A DNA stretch of 64,000 nt from Chlorops oryzae (GCA_020466095.1 CM035806.1:116481840-116545839); one strand, 5' to 3'. Positions 22,801 through 35,196 are shown, counted from the stretch's first letter. The notes: a model not told the origin generated them from the sequence alone. Numbers and translations: made by a program.

Positions 22801-23736
22801 AGTAAAGTGTATGATCCGATTGGCATCATTGCTCCAGTAGTCATCTTGTTTAAAACTTTATTTCAAGAGACGTGGTTACAAGTGACAGGCTGGGACGATG
22901 AGCTGTCTGAGAGCATTTGCGAGCGCTGGGCGCTATACATACAGAATTTGACTACTTTATCGCACCTTCGTATTCCGAGATACATTTCTACACCGTTCGA
23001 GGCTATCGAGCTGCATGCCTTTGCCGACGCTTCCAGCATTGCATGTGCTGCAGTCGTGTACAGTCGAGTCAAAGTGGGTGACACGTTCGAAATAAGGTTC
23101 GTGACAGCAAAAACTCGTGTCGCTCCACTTAAACCTTTAAGTATTCCAAGGTTGGAGCTCAACGCGGCGGTATTGTTATCGAGACTTGTAACGTTAGTAA
23201 AATCATCGCTCTCTATCCCTGTCGCTGGGCTGTATTGTTGGTCGGATTCACAGATCGTACTACATTGGCTATCATCCCCACCAAGGAAATGGAAAACGTT
23301 CGTGTGCAACCGCACCGCCGAAATTTTGGATGTCTGCCCGAACGAGTGTTGGCATCATGTCAGATCGGGGGACAATCCGGCTGATTGTGCCTCACGAGGA
23401 CTTCTTCCATCTAAACTTCTTGAATTTCGGCTCTGGTGGAACGGTCCTCCATGGCTTCAATTTCCCAAGGAACAATGGCCAATCGCAGCAGTCAACCCTT
23501 ATGTAACTACTAATCCGGAGGTGATTGTTGAAACGCGCGTCGAACGTGACCAAACGCTCTGCGTGAATGCCTCAGATGACGTCATTGAACTACTGGTGAA
23601 CAAAATTTCTTCTTGGGACCGACTTGTGCGAATTGTGGCATACTGTTTTCGTTTTATAAAAATTTACAATAAAACATTTGATCATCCCTGTTTAATTGTT
23701 CGAGACTGTTATTTTTTATGTTTATTTTTTGTTTAG
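19846..23736 (+). pseudogene. BEL/Pao Gag-Pol polyprotein, 3'-truncated (copy 1)
   Basis: LTR-retrotransposon polyprotein, open for 1,296 codons from ATG 19846. Order: Gag with the DUF1759 region (about 130-300; IPPFSGNYQEW), Cys/His knuckles (about 339-405), an aspartic protease with DTG at about 474, reverse transcriptase with YVDD at 884-887, and the Pao-specific A17/RNase H-like region (FADAS at about 1056, WSDSQIVLHW at about 1132). It stops after SSWDRLVRIVAYCFRF; integrase and DUF5641 are absent. The last ~25 residues look like foreign sequence, because a second BEL/Pao element begins at about 23690. Gag to RT is intact but the copy cannot transpose on its own. Confidence 0.9.
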
Positions 23737-24185
23737 TTTGCAGTAAACAATAATACTTCTTGAATCGAAATAAGTTCATAACAGCGTGGAAAATTGTATC
23801 GCGTCTTTAATGTTGACATTGCATTTCTTCATTACGTTTGATTTTCAATTTTTTATTTTTTTTGTTTGAATTCGATATTGTAGTAAATGCCCTGCGACGA
23901 AGTTCATGGTCATAATAATGCAAAATTTGCAATAAATTGTTATTTTTGTTATGCTAAGTGAAATAAGAATGTAACATTTTATGATATATAAGCACCACAA
24001 GGTGCAAATAAAACTGACTCTTAATTTGACTTCAAAACAGAGCATTTCATTTTGAGAGCAAGTAACTCGGTTCAAGTGCCGTTGTTACACAGAACAAAAC
24101 TTAAAAGCCCAATTCAGTTTATGTGCTGCAATTGGAATCTTTTAAGACACAACATTAACAAGGAGACAGACAGTTTTCCTTAACA
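23690..24185 (+). repeat. Probable 5' LTR of BEL/Pao copy 2
   Basis: A candidate LTR begins with TGTT at about 23689-23697, inside the end of copy 1, and ends ...CCTTAACA at 24185. It has a TATA-like ATATATAAG (about 23984) and AATAAA at 24007. The left end is inferred from where copy 1 loses similarity to its family. No 3' LTR is available for comparison. Confidence 0.45.
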
Positions 24186-24188
24186 TTT

Positions 24189-24206
24189 TGGTGACCCTCA
24201 ACGACA
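24189..24206 (+). other. Primer-binding-site-like sequence, copy 2
   Basis: TGGTGACCCTCAACGACA starts with TGG three bases after the candidate LTR end, in the position of a tRNA primer-binding site. I cannot name the tRNA. Confidence 0.45.
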
Positions 24207-24305
24207 GAATAAGGTGTATCCTTATTTTGAAACGCAACCAACCTACGGAAGGACGGAGGTACAAGAACAATCAGCAACTAACGGAGGTAAAACAACAACA
24301 ACAAA

Positions 24306-27300
24306 ATGGGACTATTTGAGGACTTGGTCGAGAAGCAGAAGCAAACTGGAGCGAACATAGAGGCAATAATTAAAAACTTCAAAAAGGATTCAGCAACAAG
24401 GAAGACTACTACAACGTATTTTCAAGAGCGACTTCAAAAACTGAATGACGAATGGTCCACATTTGATACTACAGACAACCAGATTCGTCTACTGGAAAAT
24501 TGACCAATAGACCACGAGTATTTCAAAAACGATTACTTCAGTGCAATACTGAATATCGTCCAAGAATATCAGGAGATATTTAAATCAGCAATGCTTAAGG
24601 TCAATCAAGCAAACAATACTAAGCAGCCTCCGGAAGCAACTCAACGCACAAGTAACATGAACGATGGCCAGCAAGCAAATATGGCAGGACAACAGGCAGA
24701 AGATGCAGAACTTATCAAATTAGTTCGCCGACAAAATTCAATGATGGATTCCCTTCAACGATTGATAGAAGACAATTTCTCCGAACAAGACCTTCAAGTC
24801 GCAACAAAATTATGGGAAAACATTCAAAATCTTCATTTCCAAGTTAGTGAACTGCATGCTAACCCAAAGGAAAAAGGATACAACCTGAGTAGGTTCATTG
24901 CTCTCGAAAAAATCATCAGAAACATTTGCAACACTGTGACAAGAAATTCATTAACTCAACCAACCTCGATACGGACTAGTAATCAATCGAACTCAATTCC
25001 AATGCCAAAAATCATGATACCAAAATTTGACGGTAATCACCTAAAGTGGCAAGAATTTTACGACTTATTTTCGTCACTTGTAATAAATCAGCCGATATCA
25101 AGAGTTCAAAAAATTTGGTATCTAAAAACACTTTTGGTGGGGGAAGCTGCAAACCTTATAAAGCATTTTTCTGCCACAGGAGAAAATTTCGAAGCTGCGT
25201 GGGAAATGGTGACCGATCGATACAATAACAAAAGAATGCTGGTTGGGAAATTAATTCATGAGCTGGTGGACACGCAAAGTAGTCCTGCAAAGGATAACTT
25301 CAAGGCATTACACGATAGAACTCTAGAATGCTTATTAGCTCTGCAAAATCTTCAAATAAACACGTCAACTTGGGACCCGCTGCTACTACATATACTACTG
25401 AAACGATTAGATCAAGCGACACGTCTCCGATATGAACAATCTTTGTTGAAACCACGAGAAATTCCAACAATTAAGGATTTTCTCACGTTTTTGGAAAGAA
25501 ATTTCCAATCCATGGAGGCAATAGGTTCGAAGGAGAAATCATCAAACCCGAAGGCAAACGTATGTACTTCAGTCACGTCAAACAGTCAACCTGATGGATC
25601 CTGCGCTATGTGCAAAAACGGAAAGCACCCATTGTTTGCCTGCAAAAATTTCCTTCAGGCACCCCCTGCAACACGACTTCAGTTTGTGCAACAGCAAAAA
25701 TACTGTTTCAACTGCTTAAAACCAGGACATGGCTCGAAAAAATGCACGTCAAGAAGCTGTACAAAATGCAACAAGAAACACAATACACTGTTACATCTTC
25801 AGGAGCAAACTACAAGCACTTCATCATCAACAACAACCAAGTCCTCGGAAAGCACGTCATCAGTAATTACGGAGACATCCCAAGACGACAAAGAGGCGGC
25901 ATCTCTGACCGCAGCTAAGCAATCAAAGTCAAGTAGCTACGTAATTCTTGGAACGGCGATGATAAAGGTCCAGGCAAATGGAAAGGAAATTCAGTGCAGA
26001 GCAGTTCTAGATTCGGGCTCTCAACTCAATTTCGTCACCGAACGTTTGGTTAAACGCATGGGTATTTCAACAAAACCAGCTTCGATATCTATCAACGGAA
26101 TCGGCTCAAGCAACACAAAAGTAAGGCATCGAGTCAACGTTGCATTACACTCCCGTATCAATAATTTCACAACTCGTCTTGAAGCAGCAGTGTTGCCACA
26201 TATCATATCCACGCAACCATCTAGGCTAATCAACATCGATAGTTGGCCGATTCCTAAAAACATAACACTGGCAGACCCAGAATTTCACCAGCCGAACAAC
26301 ATTGACGTTCTATTAGGAGCAGAGTTTTATCACCAGCTGTTGGTAGTTGGGCAAATACAATTATCGGATGAGTTGCCCACATTACAAAACACGCGGCTCG
26401 GTTGGGTCATATCAGGGAAGATTAATGGGACCCAGTTGTCAACCGCCACATGTAGTATATGCACGGATGATGAAACCAGTCTAGAAGAAAATATTGCTCG
26501 ATTATGGGAACTAGACGACATTAAAACAGCAGATAAACTCCTATCGCTGTCCGACAGACAATGTGAAACTCATTTTGCACAAACCTGCAACATCGATAAA
26601 AGTGGGAGATTCGTCGTAAGGATTCCATTTTGTGACAGCCCGGAGGTGCTAGGAGAATCTCATGGGATAGCACTCAACAGGTTTCTCTCTCTTGAACGCC
26701 GTCTAGAAAAGACACCAGAAATTAAAACTCAGTACGAGAAATTCATGGAAGAATATGAAGCATTGGGGCACATGACCCAAATACCTCTTGACTCAATCAC
26801 CAAGCCAAATTATTTTATTCCTCACCACTGCATTCTAAGGCCACAAAGCGAAACAACAAAATTACGAGTTGTTTTTGATGCCTCTGCAAAAACTTCATCG
26901 GGAGTCTCCTTAAACGACATAATGCATACAGGCCCTACAGTCCAAAGTGAGCTTTTTTCTATTCTACTTCGCTTTCGATTACCCCGATTCGTGTTTACGA
27001 CCGACGTAACGAAGATGTATCGCCAAATGTTCATCCACCCAGAAGATCGAAAATTTCACGTTATCATATGGAGGGAAAGTTCAACCACCCCAATCAAATA
27101 TTACCAGCTCAACACGATAACTTATGGAACTCGAGCAGCACCATATTTGGCAACTAAGTGCTTGGAGAAGATAGCTAAGGAGAACATGACACGATATCCT
27201 CTTGGGGCCAAGTTTCTTCTTGAGAACTTCTACGTGGACGATGGAATTGGTGGAGCTGATAGCTTAAATATTGCGCTGACAATTCAACGGGAGCTCACAC

Positions 27301-29962
27301 ACATCCTGAAACAGCACGGGCTCAATCTACAAAAATGGCATGGAAATCACACCCAGTTACTCCAAAACGTAGCAGGAGAAAATCAAGAGGTCAACATTAA
27401 TTTCAATGACTGTCAAGAAACGAAAACCTTGGGTTTGACCTGGATTCCCAGAAGTGATAAATTCTCTGTAAAGGTATGCCTGAGCCAAAGCAAACGTGTA
27501 ACAAAACGAACAGTGAGCTCAGATTTAGCAAGACTATTCGATCCTTTAGGAATTTTAGCACCTGTTACTGTCCTCGCAAAGATTTTCATTCAAGAACTAT
27601 GGCAAATCAAACTATCATGGGACGAAGCCTTGCCAGAAGAGCTGTATACAAGATGGATGACATTTTGCAATAACTTGGAAAACATAAACAATATGCAGTT
27701 CCCTCGACACATATTTGAGGACCACGTCACATCCACGGTACAGATTCACGCCTTTGCCGATGCCTCCGAAAGAGCGTTCGGAGCAGCTATTTATATAAGA
27801 TCAGTAATAAAAAATGGAACTGTGATTGTGAGGTTACTTTGTGCAAAATCGCGAGTGGCTCCTTTGAAGCGGCAGACTCTTCCTCGGCTCGAGCTTTGCG
27901 CTGCTTTGGTGAGTGCTCAACTAATGACAAGGATAAAAAAGGACTTGAAGTTCGAAAATGCACCTGCCTTCCTTTGGACAGACTCAGAAATCGTTTTGGC
28001 ATGGATCAATTCCAGCTCATCTTCCTATCACACATTCGTGGCCAACCGAGTGTCTCAAATCCAGGACTTAACAATAGCTGAACAATGGAGACATGTACCT
28101 TCAAAGGAAAACCCTGCGGACATCCTATCCCGTGGCCTTGATCCAAAGAAATTGTTAACATGCAATATGTGGCTGTATGGGCCAATGTTTTTACATGGTC
28201 GAGAAGAGTTTTGGCCACAAAGAAAGATATCATGCGACGAAACCATCATGGAGCGCAAAAGGGAAACCACAGTCGTAGCCGCCACTACTGATTCAGCAAT
28301 GATGATCTATAACATCGACCACAAGGGATCTTTCTTAACCCTTCAACGCGTTATAGGTTATGTGCTAAGGTTCATCAGCAATGCAAGAAAAGGACAACGG
28401 AAGTTCAAGCTGGCGTTAACAGTAGAAGAACTTGAGAGTGCTATCGTGGTCATCGTTAGATCTATGCAAGAATCAGATTTTCAGGAAGACTTGAAACATT
28501 TGGCAAAACATAACGAAGTAAGCAGAAGCAGCCCAATCAGTAATCTTTGTCCGTTCTTGGATAAAAATGGAATCATCCGAGTTGGAGGTCGATTGGAATC
28601 ATCCACACTGTCATACGAGGCTAAGCACCCAATGTTGATTCCATACAACGACCCTATATCAAGGCTTTTAATGCAGGGAATCCATGAACAAAATCGTCAT
28701 TGTGGGCCTCAAGCACTACTAGCCTACACGAGACAGAGATATTGGCCTGTAAAGGGAAAATCAGCTGCACGCTCAATTGTGCAACATTGTGTACGATGTA
28801 CTAAAGCTAAACCAAAACTACTCAGTCAACTGATGGGTAATTTGCCTCCAACACGCATCACACCGGCTCGACCTTTCATCAATGCTGGTGTTGACTTCTG
28901 TGGGCCATTTTGGGTCCACTATAAAGTTCGAGGAAAGAAACCCCAAAAATGCTACATAGCAGTTTTTTGCTGCTTCGCGACTAAGGCTGTCCATTTGGAA
29001 CTTTTCAGTGATCTAACTACTGATGCCTTTATAGGAGCGCTGAAACGGTTCATAAGCAGGAGAGGATTTTGTCAACATCTATATTGTGACAACGCCACAA
29101 ATTTCGTTGGTGCTAAAAATCAGCTGAAGGAACTGTCAGAAACCATATTTACCAGCTCTGCAAGCGAAGTCATCAGCCGAGAATGTACAACGAAGGGAAT
29201 AACATTCCATTTTATACCCCCAAGGGCACCTCATTTTGGAGGTTTATGGGAGGCCGCAGTGAAGTCGGCCAAACATCTGCTGATAAGAAGTGTATCTACT
29301 GCTTCCTTGACGTATGAAGAGCTCGACACCGTTGTGAAAGAAATTGAGGCGATTATGAACTCACGACCCATCAGTCCGATGTCAGAAGATCCAAATGATC
29401 TAACGGCTCTGACTCCTGGCCACTATCTGATAGGAGAGCCATTGAACGCACGAATTGATCCAGAGTCCACACCAGCGAAGATAAGCCTTCTAACAAGATG
29501 GAAATTAGTGACGCATCTAAAAAGAGAATTTTGGAAACGGTGGATGAGGGAATACTTATGCGAGCTGCAATATCGACACAAGTGGAAAACTCAAGGTGTT
29601 AATATTAAACCAGGAGACATGGTCATTCTAAAGGAAGATAATGTGGCCCCTTTACAATGGCCAATGGGAAGAATTCTAAAAGTTCGTCCAGGAGATGATG
29701 GCATCGTCCGGGTAGCAGACGTGAAAACAGCTTCCGGCACCTGCAGAAGACCGATCGACCGACTAGCACCGTTACCGATCAAATCGGAAGCACCAATTGA
29801 AGAAAATAGTCAACTAGGCGAAGAAGAACCCGAAATACCTACGAAGAAGAAATGTCTAGCAAAAAATCCCAGTCTTTTTATGGCACTCGTAGTTCTCATG
29901 GCTTTACCACTAGTATTCGGAGCTCAATTTCAAAACACGCAGTTTGGAACGAGGCTAGGAAT
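24306..29962 (+). pseudogene. BEL/Pao Gag-Pol polyprotein with env-like start (copy 2)
   Basis: The frame opens at ATG 24306, meets one in-frame TGA at 24501-24503, and is then open to the mariner insertion at 29963. From the Met at 24591: Gag DUF1759, Cys/His knuckles at about 370-400 (CFNCLKPGH), protease DSG at about 474, RT with YVDD at about 881-884, A17/RNase H region (FADAS; WTDSEIVLAW), integrase zinc-binding region (HCGPQALLAYTRQRYW), and catalytic core D1435 (VDFCGP), D1500 (YCDNATNF), E1554 (LWEAAVK), then DUF5641 to about 1745. It continues into a hydrophobic FMALVVLMALPLVFGAQ stretch, like the signal peptide of an env-like product. The mariner cuts it there and the rest lies beyond a gap. 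It is nested in copy 1. Confidence 0.9.
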
Positions 29963-29963
29963 A

Positions 29964-30423
29964 ACAGGTTGGCTGATAAGTCCCCGGTCTAACAAAGAAA
30001 AACACATTTTTTTGTCAAAATTCGTTTTTATTATTCAACATAGTTCCCTTCAAGAGCGATACAACGATTATAACGACCTTCCAATTTTTTGATACCATTT
30101 TGGTAGTACTCCTTCGGTTTTGCCTCAAAATAGGCCTCAGTTTAGGCGATCACCTCTTCATTGCAGCCAAATTTTTTCCCTGCGAGCATCCTTTTGAGGT
30201 CTGAGAACAATAAAAAGTCGCTGGGGGCCAGATCTGGAGAATACGGTGGGTAGGGAAGCAATTCAAAGCCTAATTCATGAATTTTTGCCATCGTTCTCAA
30301 TGACTTGTGGCACGGTACGTTGTCTTGGTGGAACAACACTTTTTTCTTCTTCATATGGGGCCGTTTTGCCGCGATTTCGACCTTCAAACGCTCCAATAAC
30401 GACATATAATAGTCACTGTTGAT
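29964..30423 (-). mobile_element. mariner copy 2, cut by gap, transposase broken
   Basis: Same left TIR (ACAGGTTGGCTG...) and TA target as the element at 6745, with only scattered differences over about 460 bp. A C-to-A change at about 30144 makes a stop in the C-terminal part of the transposase (after EEVIA). The other half is hidden by the gap at 30424. It is inserted in the env-like start of BEL/Pao copy 2. Confidence 0.9.
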
Positions 30424-30523
30424 NNNNNNNNNNNNNNNNNNNNNNNNNNNNNNNNNNNNNNNNNNNNNNNNNNNNNNNNNNNNNNNNNNNNNNNNNNNNN
30501 NNNNNNNNNNNNNNNNNNNNNNN
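30424..30523. other. Scaffold gap (100 N)
   Basis: Exactly 100 N. On its left is mariner, on its right a hAT gene. An open frame that appears to fuse the two across the gap is artificial. Confidence 0.99.
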
Positions 30524-33500
30524 AGTACGACCGTAGGACTTTGCAAATATTTGCTTGTAGCATTGAATCTTTCAAGGATATCGTGCCAAACGGATGTGTA
30601 AATAGCAGTTTCGAGACGACCCATGTATCGAAGAAGTCCGAGAGCTTCACTTTTGGTAATGTCTTTTTGCTCCTCGTCAATGCTGACTTCAGTCAAAGCT
30701 TCTTGAACTGGATGATAACCATAATAAAGTGCTTTGACTGCTTCATAATTGCATGACCAGCGAGGTTTGCTCAAGCCCTTCAAGGTGTAAACCTGATAGG
30801 TCGTTTTCGAAGTTGCTAACTTTTCATTCAGCTTTTGGAATCGAGCAGTGGATGAAGTAAAAAAAACGAAAAGCTGCTCTATGAACCCAAAAAAATCGGC
30901 AGCAGCAGGGCATGCACTTACAGCTGTTTTTCCAACCAAATTCAAAGAATGTGCACAGCATGGTACAAAAATAGCGTATGGATTCAGTTCTAGTATTCGA
31001 GCTTGGATACCTTGATATTTTCCAGACATATTGGGGGCATTATCATAAGATTGGTTTCGGCAGTTTGCAATTTCTATCCCCAAGTCTTCTAAAAACTTGA
31101 CAAGCGCGGCTGCTATCTGCTTACCAGTATGTCCACAATTAGGTATCAGAGTCAAAAAGCGTTCAACAGGACGAATTCCTTCCAAGTATTTAACAACTAC
31201 TGTCAACTGATCTATATGACCTTCATCGGGAGTAGAGTCGACTGACACTGAATAATACTTCGATTTTTGCATGCGAATGAAAATTTCATTTAGCACTTCT
31301 TTGGCCATAATTTCAATTATTTCTTCAAAAATCGAAGAAGAAAGATAACTAACATTTCCAGTGCCCTTATTGCCGTGTTTTTTCAGATGCTCCTTAAGGA
31401 ACGGATCATATTCAGAAATCAATTCGAGTATTCCGAGATAGTTTCCATTATTAGGTGAGTTGATATTTTCATCGCAACCTCGGAAAGCCAATGCACGCTC
31501 AGCTATGAATTTTATAACCGAGATCACTCTTTTGAGAACTTGACGCCAGTAGACAGTCTCTTCTTCCATCTTAAAGAAAGGAAAATCGGTATTCGCAAAA
31601 CGTGCATACATGATAAAAGCAAATGTGCGTTTTTAATTCATTTAATTTATAATTCTAAGCTTCTGTCCCTGCAAATGAAATTCTGCTTTCAAACCAAATT
31701 AATAACAAATTAATTTAACCAAAAAATTTATTTATAAAATACTCCAGTTGAAATGGAAAAATCAAATATTACCAAATCTCCATTTTGTTTAGAGAATTTC
31801 ATTTGCAGGGACAGAAGTTTAGACAGTAAAAATAATTTTAGCCCTCTTAAAAATTACGTACTTGTTTCTCGAGGAGTTGATCAACGCGGGAAACTTGGCT
31901 CGAACGTAGTGAAAATTTCATTATCGATTCTAAATGGTTCTTAGAAACTTCATGTTGAGAAACGCAATCTGCTGCTTTCTTCCAATTGCAATAACCATTT
32001 CGGGCGAAGTTGTTTTGTGATGAGACGGACATAAGCTTGCAATTATAACAATACACCTTTCCAGTTGATGGCGAAAAGCAAAGCCACGAACGACGAACAA
32101 ACTCTTTGTTTTGAAGAACACGTGAAAAAAGATTTTTCGAACATCTTCTTACGGTGGCAACGTCAGTCCGTTCTTGAACAACTGAATATCTAGAAAAAAG
32201 TGTTTCGTCGCAATGTTGTAAGCCTGTTGATCCTTTCTTGATCCAGTACTCTATCTCATCGGGAATAAACGGTTCTTTCCAAAGACCAACATCATTCTGG
32301 TAGTTCTGATTCTGATTTTCTAGTGTTACTTCGGAGTCAGTTAATGTTGTTGCAGTACGTCCCTGTTATTCAAAATAAGTATCAATTGCCGTTCAAATCA
32401 AACACTTTTTTATAACACAAAAAACCTCAAAATTTATAAATTTTGTGCATAAACGTTTACAATTTTCTTAAAAAAACATGCAGAATTTAGAGAAAACTGA
32501 TAACATTTTTGTAAATTTCTATAATATCCGCATGAAACTTATCGGACCTTAAATTTTTCATTAGGTATCTCTACTAGTGTTCGCATTTTTCCAATTCGCT
32601 TATTTTAGAATTCTTCTCAGAACTTTTCATTATTAAGGCTGATCTCCAGTTGCCCAAGGAATGGAAAAATCCATACCAAAAAAAAAATCCAAAGAAATGC
32701 TCAAGGAATTTTTCTAGAAGAAATTTCCTGCGTGCAGTCCCCAGATCGGTAAAAAAGTAGTACATATTTTATACGGTTTTTTGACATAAAATATATACGG
32801 TAACCCAGGCTATCAGCAAAATAATTGAAGATGAATTATTTCTTGGAGGAAATTTGACAAATGAGGTAAGTCAGCTGAAACTATTTAGAAATTTTGGGAA
32901 AAATTGTATTTTCTCAACAAAATGGAGAACAATTTGAAGTAAGTTCAAAAACGACTGTTGCAGCGAAAAGTAATGTTGCACTGAGAAATACCGCCCTTTT
33001 TCCTCGGAGAAATAAATAGAACATTTCTGCTAGGATTCCTTGCCAAACTGGAGACCACGCTTTAAAGAGATTTTTATGCGTTCTGCAAAAAAATTCTGTA
33101 CGGAGGCTCTTACAAAGGTAAAAAAAGCTTGCAGGGTTACCTTATAAAGGATTCAAAATCTTACAACTATACTCCAAATGTATGGCAACTTTTATGGCTT
33201 TTTTCAGAAACTTATGCCCTTTTCAGACTATGAATTTAAAATCTGAATTTAGCTCCTTAAGTTGAATTTATCAAATACCCTTTCAGACTGTCCATTTCTG
33301 CATTTACGACTTCAAACAGCTGTTTTTTGTTTTGATTGATTTTCAAACATCTTTTCACAGTCTGGAGCAGCGCTGCCACTGACAAATTTTTTTCGTACCA
33401 AATATTTCTTAAATGCAATAGTCTGAAAAGGGCATTACAGATTTTAGCAAAATTTTCTAGTTTTGTGACAAAATTCATAAGTTCTGAGATTGCAAAAAGT

Positions 33501-33890
33501 AAACAAACATTAAATATTTTTTGATTTGACAATGATTTTTATTACCTTTGAGTTTGTTTGTGACTCTATGGCTGTATTATAATCCAACAATAATTTTTCT
33601 GATACGGACTCTTTGTTTATTGTGGCAAGATTATCGCTTTTTTTAGATTCTATGGAAATAGTAACTAGGGGGGGACTTTCACTGTTGTCTGTTACAGAAA
33701 CTAAATCTTCTTTTTGAGAAGTTCGTTTTCCAGCGCCACTGCCATGAGCAGTAAAATAATTTCCTAATTTAGGAATTTTCGACAGCAGTTGCTCATGGTG
33801 TTTTTCCTTTTCAAAAGCTTCTTTTCTTTTTTGTGCTCCAGATGGGTGGTTTCGCTGAAACTTATGCCGATCTTCTTTTCGATCAGCCAT
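30524..33890 (-). CDS. hAT-type transposase, ZMYM1/DUF4371-like, partial gene
   Basis: Minus-strand, spliced. Exon 1 (33890-33546) starts at an ATG with a basic N-terminus (HPSGAQKRKEAFEKEK) and ends at AAAG|GTAATA. Exon 2 (32362-31862) begins after a TAACAG acceptor, encodes the TTF-type zinc-finger region (VYCYNCKLMS, NFARNGYCNWKKA, HEVSKNHLES) and ends at |GTACGT. Exon 3 (about 31611-30524) encodes the DUF4371 and start of the RNase H-like hAT core (GLAFRG-like LAFRGCDENI, YYSVSVDSTPDEGHIDQL, CRNQSYDNAPNMSGKYQGIQ, PCCAHSLNLVG). The C-terminal dimerisation region is lost in the gap. The acceptor of exon 3 is unclear because a MITE sits in that intron. No stops lie within the exons, so the gene may have been recently intact. 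Confidence 0.8.
31656..31821. mobile_element. 166-bp MITE in hAT intron, TA TSD
   Basis: The ends form a ~27-bp inverted repeat (AGCTTCTGTCCCTGCAAATG and its inverse, one mismatch), flanked by TA. It lies in the intron between the second and third exons of the hAT gene and supplies a TTTGCAG sequence on that strand. Confidence 0.7.
32363..33214. other. Intron region of the hAT gene
   Basis: Between exons 1 and 2 of the minus-strand hAT gene. A/T-rich, no coding sequence. The proximal part holds a Harbinger MITE (33215-33434). Confidence 0.5.
33215..33434. mobile_element. Harbinger-type MITE, TTA TSD
   Basis: 220 bp with near-perfect TIRs TGCCCTTTTCAGACTAT and TTA on both sides (33212-33214, 33435-33437). 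Internal sequence (CTCCTTAAGTTGAATTTA) matches the subterminal region of the 1.9-kb element at 10622, so they are relatives. It sits in the hAT intron. Confidence 0.85.
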
Positions 33891-34441
33891 ATTAAACGGC
33901 TCAAACTTCTGTAAATCCCACTACCAAACAAATCAACTATAAGTTCACCTTGCAATTCGTTCCTGTTGTTTGAAAACGTATGTTCTCGAAATCTTTTTTA
34001 GTTTTATTATGCGTTAAACGACAGGATCTTTGTTCTCCGAAAGCTCACCATAAAACTTATTAGTAGGGATGGGCGATATTGTATTGATATATCGAGATAT
34101 CGATATTTCCTGTCTGGATTCATAATCAATTGTATTCGATAATCAAATGGCACGATGTAATCAACATCTATATTTTGCTTCGATAATATCGGAGTTCTTA
34201 TGTTATAATTTTGAAACTAGATTAAACTAAAAAAAAGCCATTTTGTAAGTATTTTGGTACAGGTTTTCCCTCTGAGACTTAAAAAACCGCTATTGCCGTG
34301 TTTTGGAAAATGGCATGATACAAAAAAATAAACAAATTAACGCCACTTGAACGTCGTGCGAACTGGCACTTTAAGGGTCATATAAGCATTCAGTCTGACT
34401 GAATCAGTCTTTTAATTGTGTCAGTGAAAAAAGCATATGTG

Positions 34442-34957
34442 CCCAATAAACACAAATACGATAACGAGTTCCAATCGAATTCGAAACGAATTCGTCGAGC
34501 GGGAATCGCTTTTTTATCGCATTTAAATTTAATTCTCGAAATTAGTTTTGTTAATTTGTTTCGAAATCGAGAGGCATTCGATAAAAATATAGGATCAACT
34601 TAAACTTATAAACGAAAAAATGCAGTCATCTCAATTCGGCAACGACGGTGTAATGGGTAAGCAGATGACTAGTAATCGAGAGGTTCGCGGTTCAAATCTC
34701 ACAGCGTGGATTCAAAAGAGTTGTGATAAGCAGCATTGGAAACGTTTTTTTTTATTTTTTTTCCAAAGTAGTCTTATAATTAGACTCTTATTTGATTTTT
34801 ACATTGAAAAAAAGTCACATTTTTATTCGAAAACAATTCAAGAATCGGTTCGCTTATGGTTCGTAAACGATAAAAAATTCGATAAATATACGAACCGCGT
34901 AAAAAGGTTACTCCCTCACGAATTCGAATTCGATTCGAACTCGCTGTGCTTATTGGG
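34442..34957. mobile_element. TIR element with TGTG TSD and a tRNA-like module
   Basis: Inverted ends CCCAATAARCACA, flanked by TGTG (34438-34441, 34958-34961). Subterminal regions repeat CGAATTCGAAT-type sequence. The interior has a tRNA-like module at 34639-34711 on the plus strand. No gene. Superfamily unknown; a 4-bp TSD is unusual for fly MITEs. Confidence 0.75.
34639..34711 (+). other. Single tRNA-like module (A/B boxes)
   Basis: A box CGGTGTAATGG (34646-34656) and B box GGTTCAAATCTC (34689 onward) start 43 nt apart. The central part resembles an anticodon arm (CAGATGACTAGTAATC). Acceptor pairing is weak, so a real tRNA gene is unlikely. Confidence 0.55.
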
Positions 34958-35196
34958 TGTGGTACACTGATGCATGATGTCAATTGTATGGGTAAGTGTA
35001 CATCAACACGTACACGGGTGATTGATCAGGCGGATTGAATGTTTATTTGGTGCTTCATACATATATATATATATATATCCGCGATATATCGAAATATTAA
35101 AGTCGAAAATTTGACATATCATTTCGACTTTATAAACAATCCGGGCGATATACGATATCGACATTCTAATGCTCGATACCCATCCCTACTTATTAG

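Larger units (their letters stand above)
34064..35188. mobile_element. hAT nonautonomous element, 8-bp TSD CTTATTAG
   Basis: The ends TAGGGATGGG...CCCATCCCTA are typical hAT termini. A perfect 8-bp duplication CTTATTAG flanks it (34056-34063, 35189-35196). ATCGATATATCG-type palindromic motifs lie under both ends. No transposase. Another element (34442-34957) is nested inside it, and it is itself inserted upstream of the ZMYM-like hAT gene. Confidence 0.9.

Noticed and set aside
30142..31611. A single 489-codon frame fusing mariner and hAT transposases
   Set aside because: The frame passes through 100 N of a scaffold gap. The two halves are unrelated families, so the fusion is an artefact.
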